DNA of 18,623 bases, from the NCBI GenBank assembly GCA_022865555.1, contig JALHTD010000372.1, positions 1 through 18,623 on the forward strand. The letters run 5' to 3'. The notes beneath the pieces are model-generated. The model was not told the origin of the DNA. It saw only the letters and a program-made list of their open reading frames with translations, and ran no database searches. Both the position numbers and the translations under genes were made by a program. The DNA is from Thermoanaerobaculaceae bacterium (GTDB lineage: Bacteria > Acidobacteriota > Thermoanaerobaculia > Thermoanaerobaculales > Thermoanaerobaculaceae). Shown here one piece after another: positions 1 through 7,850 of this stretch (position 1 is the stretch's first letter; each line of letters opens with the position of its first letter).

Positions 1-98
1 CCCAGTGTGTTTTTGCCCTCCCCATGATCGCCCTCTACCTCCTGGGGGTGTTGGTGGCGTGGGTGTTCGGGAAGAAGAGGCCCGCCGAGGAGGCATGA
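1..98 (+). CDS. tatC: TatC-like translocase subunit, C-terminal end only
   Basis: The open frame enters from the left edge (first full codon at base 3) and stops at TGA 96-98. It encodes about 31 residues, with a hydrophobic helix (ALPMIALYLLGVLVAWVF) followed by a basic tail, GKKRPAEEA. This resembles the last transmembrane helix and charged cytoplasmic tail of TatC, the multi-spanning receptor of the twin-arginine system that exports folded proteins across the inner membrane. Typical TatC ends carry an 'AVPMxxLYExxI' helix followed by Arg/Lys. The call rests on only 31 residues, so another polytopic membrane protein is possible. The gene converges on glgA across a 146-bp gap. Confidence 0.6.
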   Translation, partial: QCVFALPMIALYLLGVLVAWVFGKKRPAEEA

Positions 99-244
99 AG
101 GCCTGAAGGAAGGCGAAGCCGGTCTCTCAAGCCTCCACGCCTTCAAGTCTTCACGCCTTGAAGCCTGACGGGCGGCACGGCAGGCAAGCCTTACCCCTAT
201 CTCTGTCCGACGCGGCAGAGTTTTCAAACGGGTGAGCGGCAGAC
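99..244. repeat. Convergent gap with CTTCAAGCC-type short repeats and a small hairpin
   Basis: The gap lies between the tatC-like stop and the glgA stop. Bases 99-170 carry repeated variants of GCCTTCAAG, GCCTCCACG and CCTTGAAGCC in both orientations. CTTCAAG (141-147) and CTTGAAG (157-163) can form a 7-bp stem with a 9-nt loop. The same word family returns at 2931-3002, so it looks like a dispersed intergenic repeat. A role as a two-way transcription stop fits the convergent genes, but there is no clear T-run. I see no gene here. Confidence 0.5.
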
Positions 245-1663
245 CTACCCGGTCAGTTGTTCGTAGAGCTTGACGTACTCGCGCGCCGAGGCTTTCCATG
301 AGAAGTCGCGGGCCATGGCCCTCTCACGCACGTCGGCGAGTTTTGTCGGCTCGGCGAGCAGCTCATGGGCGCGCGAGAGCGTGGCGACAAGCTCGGCCGG
401 CGTCAGCTCCTCCAGCACGAAGCCGGTGCCCCCGTCCTGGCTCACGTCCACCACGGTATCAGCCAGGCCGCCCGTGCGGTTGACGACGGGCAAGGTCCCG
501 TAGCGCATCGCGATCATCTGGCCCAGGCCGCAGGGCTCGTAGCGGCTCGGCATGAGGAAGAGGTCGCTCGCCGCGTAGATCCGGTGGGCCAACCGCTCGT
601 CGAAGCGGGTCAGGACGGCGACCCGTCCCTGGTGCGCCGCCTCCGCCGCCCGCATGGCCTCCTCGTAGCGGCGCTCCCCTGTCCCCAGCACCACCAGGTC
701 GAACCCCATCGCGACGATGTCGTCGAGGACCGCCGCGAGGAGGTCGGCCCCCTTCTGCTCGGCGAGCCGGGAGACCATGCCGAGCAGAGGACGCCGCCCG
801 CCGCCGACGCCGGTCTCGGCCGCCAGCAGCTCGCGCGCGGCGCGCTTCCCCTCGTCCACATCGTCCGCGCCGTAGGGGAGCTCGAGGTAGGGATCCCGTC
901 CGGGGTCCCACTCCTCGAGGTCGAGCCCGTTGAGGATCCCGAACAGCCTGTCGCGGCGGCCATCCAGGATGCCCTCGAGCCGGCAGCCGAACGCCGGTGT
1001 CAGGATCTCCTTCGCGTACGTGGGCGAGACCGTGGTGAGGGCGTCGGCGCTCACGAGGCCGCCCTTGAGAAAGCTGACCTGCCCGTAGAACTCCAGCAGA
1101 TCCATGGTGAACAGCTCGCGCGGCAGCCCGCAGGCCTCCAGCACCCACGGCGGAAACACCCCCTGGTAGGCGAGGTTGTGGATCGTCAGAACGCTCTTTG
1201 CGCCCTGCAGGCCGAAACGAACCTGCCCGTCGTGGCGCAGGAGCAGGGGGGCGAGCGCCGCCTGCCAGTCGTGCGCGTGGACGACCTCCACACCGCCGAG
1301 CTTGGCGAGGGCCGCCAGGGCGGCGCGCGCGAAGAAGGCGAAGCGCACGGAGTTGTCCGGGAAGTCGCCGTCTGGCAGCGAGTACAGGGCCGGCCGCACG
1401 TACAGCGTGGGGCAGTCGAGCAGCACGACCCGCACGCCGCGGTGCATGAGCACGTTGAGTCTGGCCGACAGCCCCAGCGCGCTCACCTCGCCGCGAGGCT
1501 CGCCGGGCAGGGTGTCCTTGAGGGTAGGACGGTGACCGGGGGCCACCACGGTCACCTCGTGGCCGAGGGCGGCGAGGGCGGGCGGGAGCGCCCCGGCCAC
1601 GTCCGCCAGTCCACCGGTCTTGGAGAAGGGCATCACCTCGGATGCCAGATGAGCAATGCGCAT
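245..1663 (-). CDS. glgA: Glycogen (starch) synthase, GT5
   Basis: The 472-residue product has the usual length for bacterial glycogen synthase. This enzyme adds glucose from ADP-glucose to the non-reducing end of alpha-1,4-glucan in the cytoplasm. The N-terminal Rossmann half carries the nucleotide-sugar motif KTGGLADV (residues 15-22) and HDW (131-133). The C-terminal half has SRLAEQKG (298-305, with R299 and K304 where the E. coli enzyme has the essential Arg and Lys) and SRYEPCGLGQ (373-382), which contains the catalytic-site Glu. The ATG start has GGAGAG just upstream. It is the last gene of the minus-strand cluster, 83 bp after galT. No glgC is in the window, so the ADP-glucose source is not shown, although the fused nucleotidyltransferase upstream could contribute. 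Confidence 0.96.
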   Translation of the reverse strand: MRIAHLASEVMPFSKTGGLADVAGALPPALAALGHEVTVVAPGHRPTLKDTLPGEPRGEVSALGLSARLNVLMHRGVRVVLLDCPTLYVRPALYSLPDGDFPDNSVRFAFFARAALAALAKLGGVEVVHAHDWQAALAPLLLRHDGQVRFGLQGAKSVLTIHNLAYQGVFPPWVLEACGLPRELFTMDLLEFYGQVSFLKGGLVSADALTTVSPTYAKEILTPAFGCRLEGILDGRRDRLFGILNGLDLEEWDPGRDPYLELPYGADDVDEGKRAARELLAAETGVGGGRRPLLGMVSRLAEQKGADLLAAVLDDIVAMGFDLVVLGTGERRYEEAMRAAEAAHQGRVAVLTRFDERLAHRIYAASDLFLMPSRYEPCGLGQMIAMRYGTLPVVNRTGGLADTVVDVSQDGGTGFVLEELTPAELVATLSRAHELLAEPTKLADVRERAMARDFSWKASAREYVKLYEQLTG

Positions 1664-1746
1664 GGCTCTCTCCTCGCCGACAGCTTACAGCCGATGCCGG
1701 GTTCGCGGCTTACCTGTGCGTGCTTCAAGCTGCCAGCCGTTGGCTG
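1664..1746. repeat. galT-glgA gap with CAGCTGACAGCC-like inverted repeats
   Basis: This 83-bp gap contains related words around GGCTGTCAGC. GCTTACAGCC (1683-1692) matches the reverse complement of GGCTGTCAGC (1742-1751) at 9 of 10 bases. A tight hairpin, CAGCC-GTT-GGCTG, lies at 1734-1746, just after the galT stop. It could slow or protect the transcript 3' of galT. No T-run follows, so it is not a canonical terminator. Confidence 0.4.
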
Positions 1747-2793
1747 TCAGCTGCCGTCGTCCGTGGTGACTTCCCGCAGGAACCGAGCCGCCTCCTCCGG
1801 GGGGGTTGGGTTGATGGCGTAGCCGGAGCCCCACTCGAACCCTGCGATGCGGGTGATCCGCGGGACGAACTCGATGTGCCAGTGGTAGTCGAACTCGATG
1901 GTCGTCCAGTAGCGCGGCTGTCCGGGGCGCGGGTGGGGGCTGGGCGCCGTGTGGAGGATGAAGTTGTACGGAGGGTCGTCCAGCAGCTTGCGGATGCGGC
2001 GCAGGAAATCGCGCACCAGCCTGGCCAGGTCCTGGAGGATCTGGTCGGTGCAGAGCGCGAAGTCGTGGGAGTGGTCCTTGGGCATCAGCCAGGTCTCGAA
2101 GGGAAACGAGGCGGCGAAGGGCTCGAGCAGGATGAAGCGGTCGGTCTCCAGCGCGACCCGGTCGCCGAACGACTTCTCCTGCCTGATGAGGTCGCAGAAG
2201 ATGCAGCGCTCCTTCCGCCCCCAGTGCTCGCGCGCAACATTGAGCTCTTCCACCACGACGGTGGGGATGATCGGGGTGGCGATCAGCTGCGAGTGGGGGT
2301 GGTAGAGGGAGGCGCCGGCCTCACGCCCGTGGTTCTTGAAGAACAGCACATAGCGGATCCGGATGTCGCGTCGCAGGTCGGTCAGGCGCTCCCGCCAGGC
2401 CTTCAGAACCAGGAAGATCTCCTCCGGCGTCATGTCCGCGGTCGTGCGGTAGTGGTCGGGCGTCTCGATGATCACCTCGTGCGCACCGATGCCGTTGAGC
2501 TTGTCGAACATCCCGACCGCCTCGCGGGAGAGCTCCCCTTCGATGCCGAGGGCCGGGAACTTGTTGGGCACGACGCGCACCTGCCAGTCGGGGGTGTTCG
2601 GCTGCCGCGGCCCCTTGGCGATCGCAAAGATCTCCAGGGGGGTGGCGCCCTCGTTTCCGTACTCGAAGGGGCACGCACCGACGTCGCCGGGCTGCTCCGG
2701 GACCGACCGCTTGAACTCGTGGGGACGGAACCGGCGCTCTGTGGCGATGATCGACCAGCGCCGCCGTATGGGATCGAATCGCAGCTCGGACAT
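1747..2793 (-). CDS. galT: GalT-like hexose-1-phosphate uridylyltransferase (HIT superfamily)
   Basis: The 348-residue product matches GalT-family length. GalT swaps UMP between UDP-glucose and galactose-1-phosphate in the Leloir pathway. Visible motifs are the family start (ELRFDPIRRRWSIIATER), VPNKFPAL (75-82), the active-site GASLYHPHSQ (160-169) whose second His (H167) is the expected uridylylated residue, CIFC (197-200) and YHWHIEFVPR (303-312). The first zinc motif, normally CPFC-x-GNE, reads CPFEYGNE (41-48), so its second Cys is missing while CIFC is intact. Relatives with the same fold act as ADP-glucose phosphorylases, and the glgA neighbour makes that a real alternative. ATG start with GGAG six bases upstream. 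It follows the GH57 gene after 212 bp. Confidence 0.85.
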   Translation of the reverse strand: MSELRFDPIRRRWSIIATERRFRPHEFKRSVPEQPGDVGACPFEYGNEGATPLEIFAIAKGPRQPNTPDWQVRVVPNKFPALGIEGELSREAVGMFDKLNGIGAHEVIIETPDHYRTTADMTPEEIFLVLKAWRERLTDLRRDIRIRYVLFFKNHGREAGASLYHPHSQLIATPIIPTVVVEELNVAREHWGRKERCIFCDLIRQEKSFGDRVALETDRFILLEPFAASFPFETWLMPKDHSHDFALCTDQILQDLARLVRDFLRRIRKLLDDPPYNFILHTAPSPHPRPGQPRYWTTIEFDYHWHIEFVPRITRIAGFEWGSGYAINPTPPEEAARFLREVTTDDGS

Positions 2794-2819
2794 TGGTTAC
2801 TCCAGTCGTTTCGTCGCGC

Positions 2820-2842
2820 AAAAGGCGGCCGTGGCACCGCCT
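2820..2842 (-). terminator. Weak intrinsic terminator or attenuator upstream of galT
   Basis: On the minus strand AGGCGG (2842-2837) pairs with CCGCCT (2828-2823) across an 8-nt loop, followed directly by TTTT. It lies 27 bp upstream of the galT start and after the GH57 stop. It could end the upstream transcript or attenuate read-through into galT-glgA. The stem is short (6 bp) and so is the T-run, hence moderate confidence. Confidence 0.4.
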
Positions 2843-2930
2843 GTTTCAAATCGCAGCGTTGTCTTCTGAAGCCTGGGGCTTGCCCGGCCCGCCGCCCGCT
2901 CAGGCGTTCCCAACCACCCGCCCACCCCGG

Positions 2931-3002
2931 CATGGAGGCCTGAAGCAGAGAAGTCGCTTGGTGGCTGCTTCAGGCCTTCAAGCCTCCAAGCCTTCAAGCC
3001 TG
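2931..3002. repeat. CTTCAAGCC-type repeat cluster with a 12-bp stem-loop
   Basis: GGCCTGAAGCAG (2937-2948) and CTGCTTCAGGCC (2965-2976) form a perfect 12-bp inverted repeat with a 16-nt loop. Three or four variants of GCCTTCAAGCCTCCAAG follow to 3002. It sits just 3' of the GH57 stop and shares its vocabulary with 99-170. It may work as an mRNA 3' end or a dispersed palindromic repeat. The rest of the 212-bp gap (2794-3005) holds only the weak terminator at 2820-2842. Confidence 0.55.
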
Positions 3003-3005
3003 TGT

Positions 3006-4970
3006 TCATGGCTCGTCGACCTCCAGCAGCTCAAGCCTCCAGAGTCCCTCGAAAGGCATCCTCTCACCGTGGCTCTCGAGCGCGAGGAGGACCTCTCCTT
3101 CGGGAAGCGGGAGCACGGCCTCGAGGCACCGGCCAACCGCGCAGCTCTCGGGAAGGTCCGCCGGCAATGTCCAGCTGGTGCGGGCCTTGGCGGTCACGAG
3201 TGAGACCACCAGCGGGGTCGGCGGTCCCATTCCAGGCCGCGGCTCCACCCGCAGCCAGAGGCGGTCGGGCTGGGCCCGCAGGGCCGCACGCGCAAGGCGC
3301 TGGTGGGTGGTGGGGGCCTCGACCCAGGCCGCAACGCTCCACTCGAAGTAGCTGGTGGTTTCGCCGTCGAGCACCGGAGGCGGCCACTCGCTCGACAGGG
3401 GGACGACCAGGCGCACGGCGGCCGAGCGCACGGGCACGGCGAGCTCCGCCGGCGCGGGGATGCCGGCGGCGGCGCAGGCGTCGCGCAGGTGGGCGCGGAA
3501 AAGCTCGTCGTAGAGCGGGGCCAGAATCGTAGGGTTGTCGTCGCCGAACCACCACCACCAGTCGCTCCCCTCGGCGGCCAGCCAGGAGCGCCCACCGCGG
3601 GTGGCGCCCAGGGCCCTGACCCGCCCAAGCATCTCCCAGCCGCGGTTCTTCTCCTCGTGACCGATCCAGGTGGCGAAGGTTCCCCCGATCCACGAGCCGG
3701 GGTGGAGACGTGGGAGCGGTCTTGGCGTTTCCTCCTCGACCCTGTCCGCAAGCGTCACAGGCCGAAGCTGCGTGGACTGCTCGAGCTCCCGCGCCAGCGT
3801 GATGAGGAATGAGGCCCCCCCCTGCGGGAAGCTTGTCCAGGGGTTCTCCCCGTCGAGGGCGATCACGATCCCGGCGTCATCGGGCAGGTGCGAAGCGGTC
3901 CGCCGCAGGTGAGCGACGAAGTCGCGGGCTGCCTCGGCCTCGTCGGGGAAGCGTGAGGCCTGAAAACCGATAAAGTCCGATAGATCGCGGTGCCGGAAGA
4001 ACAGGACCGGGCCGCCGGCGGGGAGCCGCCAGGACCGGAAGAGCTCCTCGCCGACCCCGGACTCGCTCGAGAGAGCGCGCCCGAGCGAGGCAGCCAGGAT
4101 ACCCTCGTCAGTCGCCAGCCAGCGCACGCCGTGCTGGCCGTAGAGGACGACGGCCGCCTCGGAGACCGAGCCCTCCGGCGGCCAGCAACCCACCGGTGCG
4201 AACCCGAACCCGCGCGTGGCCTCGAGCCCGAGACGCACGTGCTCCTCGGCGTCGTCGGGGGCGGAGAAAACAGGGGCGGTGGGGGCCGGGCGCGGCGCCC
4301 ACGACTCCTTCACCACCCCGGTGTCCAGGAGCAACGGGATAATCGGGTGGGCGAAAGGCGAGGTCGAGATCTCCACGCCTTTCCCGCCGGCCAGCTTGAG
4401 GTACGCATCGAGGAGGCGGCCGGGACACGCGGCGAGCCACTCGACGGCCCGCCGGCGCGCCGCCTCGCCGAACCCGGTACCCTTCTCGGCCAAGTCCTTG
4501 AGCTCGGGCTCCCACGGTAGGTTCGGGGCTGCGTACGCCAGCACGAGCAGCACCTGCAGGTCGGTGAGGTCCTGGATCGTGAAGCGCCGCTTGGCCTCCT
4601 CGCTGGATGCGCCTCCGGTGCGGGCGGCCAGCTCGGAGAGGCGCGGCCAGCGGCGCAGCTGGTTGGGGTGGAGCAGGAACGCCCACCGCAGCAACTCCCC
4701 CTGTCCCTCGGGGGTGAGCGAACGGGCGGGGGTGCGCAGCGCCTCGAGCAGCGGGTCGTGGGCGGTCCCGTCCCGGTAGGCAGCGAGCTGGTCGAGGAAG
4801 ACCGGCGTGAGGTTCAGAACCTGGCCCGCGAGCCCGGTCGCGGAAAGAGCGTGGGTGAGGGTCAGGTACTCGCCGCCGGCGTGGAGCAGGACCCAGGGGG
4901 CGTGGACGCGCCCGTCGGCGGTGCGGTACTGCGGCTGGTGAAGATGCCAGAGGAACGTGAGCTTGGCCAT
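3006..4970 (-). CDS. Glycoside hydrolase family 57 glucanase (amylase/glucanotransferase type)
   Basis: The product is 654 residues from the ATG at 4970. GH57 enzymes hydrolyse or transfer alpha-glucans through a double-displacement mechanism. The N-terminal family signature WHLHQPQY is at residues 8-15, and STSPFAHPIIPLL follows near 202-214. GCWPPEGSVSE (261-271) holds the probable nucleophile Glu266. ALDGENPW (371-378) holds the probable acid/base Asp373. A Trp-rich stretch, SDWWWWFGDDN (469-479), is typical of the long subgroup with a C-terminal beta domain. No signal peptide is seen, so a cytoplasmic role in glycogen or maltodextrin turnover is likely. A GTG at 5012 would overlap the upstream gene by 35 bp. 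I prefer 4970 because the family motif begins there and it lies 7 bp after the upstream stop. The exact activity (amylase, glucanotransferase, branching) cannot be read from the sequence. Confidence 0.9.
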   Translation of the reverse strand: MAKLTFLWHLHQPQYRTADGRVHAPWVLLHAGGEYLTLTHALSATGLAGQVLNLTPVFLDQLAAYRDGTAHDPLLEALRTPARSLTPEGQGELLRWAFLLHPNQLRRWPRLSELAARTGGASSEEAKRRFTIQDLTDLQVLLVLAYAAPNLPWEPELKDLAEKGTGFGEAARRRAVEWLAACPGRLLDAYLKLAGGKGVEISTSPFAHPIIPLLLDTGVVKESWAPRPAPTAPVFSAPDDAEEHVRLGLEATRGFGFAPVGCWPPEGSVSEAAVVLYGQHGVRWLATDEGILAASLGRALSSESGVGEELFRSWRLPAGGPVLFFRHRDLSDFIGFQASRFPDEAEAARDFVAHLRRTASHLPDDAGIVIALDGENPWTSFPQGGASFLITLARELEQSTQLRPVTLADRVEEETPRPLPRLHPGSWIGGTFATWIGHEEKNRGWEMLGRVRALGATRGGRSWLAAEGSDWWWWFGDDNPTILAPLYDELFRAHLRDACAAAGIPAPAELAVPVRSAAVRLVVPLSSEWPPPVLDGETTSYFEWSVAAWVEAPTTHQRLARAALRAQPDRLWLRVEPRPGMGPPTPLVVSLVTAKARTSWTLPADLPESCAVGRCLEAVLPLPEGEVLLALESHGERMPFEGLWRLELLEVDEP

Positions 4971-4977
4971 CGAGGGG

Positions 4978-7488
4978 TCAGGCGCTCCGAACCAGCCGCT
5001 GCACCTCCTCACGGTGCTTGCCGAGCAGCTTGTTGGCCGCCTCCGGGGTCTCCGACTCGGCGTGCATGTGCAGCGTGGGCGCCACCCTGTCGGGCCGCAG
5101 CAGGACCCAGCCGTCGTCGAGGAGGACCTTGATCCCCTCGAGGTACGATACCTCCTGGCCCTGGACGCGCTCGCCGAAGCGCCGCATCACCTCGCCCTTG
5201 CGCTCGACCGGGCACGGCACGGTCACGCGCGCCACGGGGACCGTGGGCGCCAGCTTGGCCACCTCGGCCAGCGGCTGATCCGCCCGCGCCAGCAGCTCCA
5301 GCAGCTTCCCCAGGGCGAACATGGCGTCGGGGGCGTGGTGGAGGCTTGGGAAGATGAAGTCGCCCTCGCCGGCGGAGGCAAACAGGACTTCGCGCTGCCG
5401 CGAGGCCTCGGTGAGAGCCCGTGGCGCCGAGAGCGTCTCACGCAGGCGGTGGCCCGCGGCGGCGAGCGCCGTGTGGAACGTGGAGGGCGTGAATACCGGC
5501 AGCACCACCTCGCCGGCGGGCAGCTTGGCCGCGATGACCGCCGCCACCATCAGGGCGACGAGATCGAAGTCCGTCCACAGACGCTGCTCGCGGTCGGCCA
5601 CCACCATGCGCTCGCAGCTCGGGTACAGCCAGACGCCGAGGTCAGCGTCGAGCGAGGCGACAATGGTTGCGAGTCGGCGATGGGCGAGCGCGATCTCGCT
5701 CGCGAGCATCGCCTCGTGCACAGCCTCGGTGTGCGCGTTGAGGGTGACCACATCGCAGCCGAGATCGGCCAGCAGCCGGGGCAGGACGATCACTGCTGCC
5801 GAGTGGGCGTAGTCGACCACGATGCGCAGCCGGCGGGCGCGGATCTGCTCGACCGCCAGGGCCTTGAGGAACGACTCGGCGTAGAAGTCGACGAGGCGCG
5901 GGTGCTCGAAGATGACCCCGATCTCCTGGTGCTGGGCGCGGCGGAACTCCTCGCGCAGGAAGATCCCCTCCACCGACTTGGCGAAACTGGTCGAAATGTC
6001 GAGCCCGTGCTCGTCGAAGAAGCGGATCGAGGTCATCCCGCGCACCAGCTGAACCTGCTGGAACGAGACCCCCCCGACCTCGCCGAAGCCCTCGAGCTTG
6101 TGGCGCATCACCGGCACCGGCAGCATCCCGAGGTCAACCACGTGCGCGCCTGTCGAGCCGACGCCGCCGACGAACGCCCGGCGCAGCATACGCGAGGCGG
6201 GGTGGTCGTCGCGGGCAGTGAGAATCGTGCTGCCAGGGGGGAGGAGCGTGCCGTAGGCGGCACCCAGGCGGGCCGCGACCTCGGGCGTGAGCTCGAGGTT
6301 GGTAAGGCCGGTGACGGCCCCCTCCTCGAACGCCGATGTCCTCCAGCGCTCGGCGTATACCAGGTTCGAGTGCACGACCGCGTGGTCCTCGACGACCTTT
6401 GCGGGCCAGATCTTCACTGCTTCCTTGACCCGCACCTCCTGGCCGAGCACGGTGTCGTCGGCAATGACCGCACCCTTCTCGACCACGGTCCCGGCCCCGA
6501 CCTGCACCCGCGCCCCGAGCACCGCCCCCTCGACGCGCGCCCCCTCGCCGACGAGCACCTCGTCCCAGGCCACGGTGCGGCGCAGCTCGGCGCGCGGCTC
6601 GACCACGGTCCCCGGGCCGAGCACCACGTCCTCGAGCCGCACGGCCGACCCTATGCGGCAGCCCGGGCCGATCACGACCGTGCCCCGTACCTCGACGCTC
6701 GGATCGAGGTCGGCCTTGCCCTCGATCCACAGAGGTTTGCCGCCGATCTGGCGCAGTTCTCCGGGTGGAATCAGCCGCAGAGTGCCCTCGAAGTAGTCGC
6801 GGTGCGCGGCGAGGTAGGACTCGGGGTCGCCGATGTCCCGCCAGTAGCCGCGCAGCACGTGGCCGTAGAGGGGGGCTCCGCCGGCGAGCAGGCGGGGGAA
6901 GAGGTCGCGCGAGAAGTCCGAGGGCTCGGTCCGCGGCACCTGGGTCAGGGCCTTGGCCTGCAGCACGTAGATCCCGGTGTTGACGGTGTCGGAGAAGACC
7001 TCGCCCCATGTGGGCTTCTCGAGGAACCGCCGCACGCGGGCCTCTCCGTCGATGATCACGATGCCGAACTGGAGAGGGTTTGCGACGCGGGTGAGGCCGA
7101 TGGTGGCCACGGCCCCGTGCTCCTTGTGTGCGGCAACCAGTGCCTTCAGGTCGAAGTCGCAGATCAAGTCGCCCGAGAGCACCAGGTACTCGTCCGCGGC
7201 CACGACGTCGGCACCATGGGCGACGGCGCCTGCCGTTCCCCAATCGTGGTCGGCGTTGTTGTAGTGCAGCTTCATGCCGAGCCGCTTGCCGTCGCCGAAT
7301 GCGTTACGGATTTTGTCCGGGTCGTAGTAGGTCAGCAGCACCGCCTCGCGCATGCCGGAGCTTGCAAGGTGGGTGAGCACGCGCTCGAGGATCGGGCGGT
7401 TGACCACCGGCAGCATGGGCTTCGGGCGGTTCGCGGACAGCGGGCGGATCCTCGTCCCGAACCCCCCCGCCATCACGATTGGGATCAT
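4978..7488 (-). CDS. Sugar-1-phosphate nucleotidyltransferase fused to a phosphomannomutase-like domain
   Basis: This 836-residue three-part protein starts with a nucleotidyltransferase domain (about 1-230). That domain has AGGFGTRIRPLS (7-18), SGDL (105-108) and FLEKP (155-159), the signature of enzymes making NDP-sugars from sugar-1-phosphate and NTP. A left-handed beta-helix of hexapeptide repeats follows (about 260-375). The rest, about 395-836, is phosphohexomutase-like. Fusions of this layout are usually named mannose-1-phosphate guanylyltransferase. The mutase half looks degenerate: no TASHNP phosphoserine loop (GGVSFQQVQLVRG at 472-484 occupies that place), and SLDADLG (612-618) replaces the DGDGDR metal loop. 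The ATG at 7488 overlaps the receiver-gene stop as ATGA, so translation is probably coupled. A TTG at 7506 is a weaker alternative. The nucleotide and sugar used are unknown, and GDP-mannose or ADP/UDP-glucose are all possible. Confidence 0.85.
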   Translation of the reverse strand: MIPIVMAGGFGTRIRPLSANRPKPMLPVVNRPILERVLTHLASSGMREAVLLTYYDPDKIRNAFGDGKRLGMKLHYNNADHDWGTAGAVAHGADVVAADEYLVLSGDLICDFDLKALVAAHKEHGAVATIGLTRVANPLQFGIVIIDGEARVRRFLEKPTWGEVFSDTVNTGIYVLQAKALTQVPRTEPSDFSRDLFPRLLAGGAPLYGHVLRGYWRDIGDPESYLAAHRDYFEGTLRLIPPGELRQIGGKPLWIEGKADLDPSVEVRGTVVIGPGCRIGSAVRLEDVVLGPGTVVEPRAELRRTVAWDEVLVGEGARVEGAVLGARVQVGAGTVVEKGAVIADDTVLGQEVRVKEAVKIWPAKVVEDHAVVHSNLVYAERWRTSAFEEGAVTGLTNLELTPEVAARLGAAYGTLLPPGSTILTARDDHPASRMLRRAFVGGVGSTGAHVVDLGMLPVPVMRHKLEGFGEVGGVSFQQVQLVRGMTSIRFFDEHGLDISTSFAKSVEGIFLREEFRRAQHQEIGVIFEHPRLVDFYAESFLKALAVEQIRARRLRIVVDYAHSAAVIVLPRLLADLGCDVVTLNAHTEAVHEAMLASEIALAHRRLATIVASLDADLGVWLYPSCERMVVADREQRLWTDFDLVALMVAAVIAAKLPAGEVVLPVFTPSTFHTALAAAGHRLRETLSAPRALTEASRQREVLFASAGEGDFIFPSLHHAPDAMFALGKLLELLARADQPLAEVAKLAPTVPVARVTVPCPVERKGEVMRRFGERVQGQEVSYLEGIKVLLDDGWVLLRPDRVAPTLHMHAESETPEAANKLLGKHREEVQRLVRSA

Positions 7489-7850
7489 CGCGCGGCCCCC
7501 AGGCAACGCCGCACCGCCTGCTTGAGCTCGCCGAGCTCCGACGACTTGACCACGTAGGCGTCGGCCAGCCAGGACGAGAAGTCGTCCTGGTAGCGGGCGT
7601 AGGCGGTGGAGAGCACCACCGGCAAGCCGGAGTGCTTCGCCTTGATCTCACGCAGTAGCGCGAGCCCCGAGACCTCTCCGAGCCGGATGTCGAGGACCAC
7701 GAGGTCGATGCCGCCCTGAGCCAGCCGGTCGCGGGCGCCCTCGATGGTCCCAGTGGTCTCCACCGTGTACCCGTCGCGGCTGAAAGCGGTCCGGTAGAGC
7801 TCCAGAAACCCCTCTTCGTCGTCAACGAAAAGCAAGCGCGACGCTGTCAC
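7485..7850 (-). CDS. Stand-alone response regulator receiver protein
   Basis: This 121-residue CheY-like protein is a single receiver domain with no output domain. Counting from the GTG at 7850, the acidic pair is D10-D11 (FVDDEE), the phosphoacceptor is D54 (VVLDIRLG), the switch Thr is T82 (STAY) and the conserved Lys is K102 (VVKSSE). All needed residues are present, so phosphorylation is expected. Its gene starts in a GTGA overlap with the upstream histidine kinase and ends in an ATGA overlap with the nucleotidyltransferase fusion. The likely phosphodonor is that kinase. Without an output domain it must act through a protein partner. The adjacent pyrophosphorylase-like protein is one candidate, by position only. 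Confidence 0.92.
   Translation of the reverse strand: MTASRLLFVDDEEGFLELYRTAFSRDGYTVETTGTIEGARDRLAQGGIDLVVLDIRLGEVSGLALLREIKAKHSGLPVVLSTAYARYQDDFSSWLADAYVVKSSELGELKQAVRRCLGAAR

Noticed and set aside
365..1822. Long plus-strand open frame (485 codons) opposite glgA
   Set aside because: It is a GC-rich antisense shadow of a clear glgA gene, with low-complexity Arg/Gly/His-rich translation and no family motif.
4957..7557. An 866-codon plus-strand open frame opposite the nucleotidyltransferase fusion
   Set aside because: The minus-strand protein has unmistakable domains. The plus-strand translation is His/Arg/Gln-rich without recognisable motifs, so it is a codon-bias shadow.
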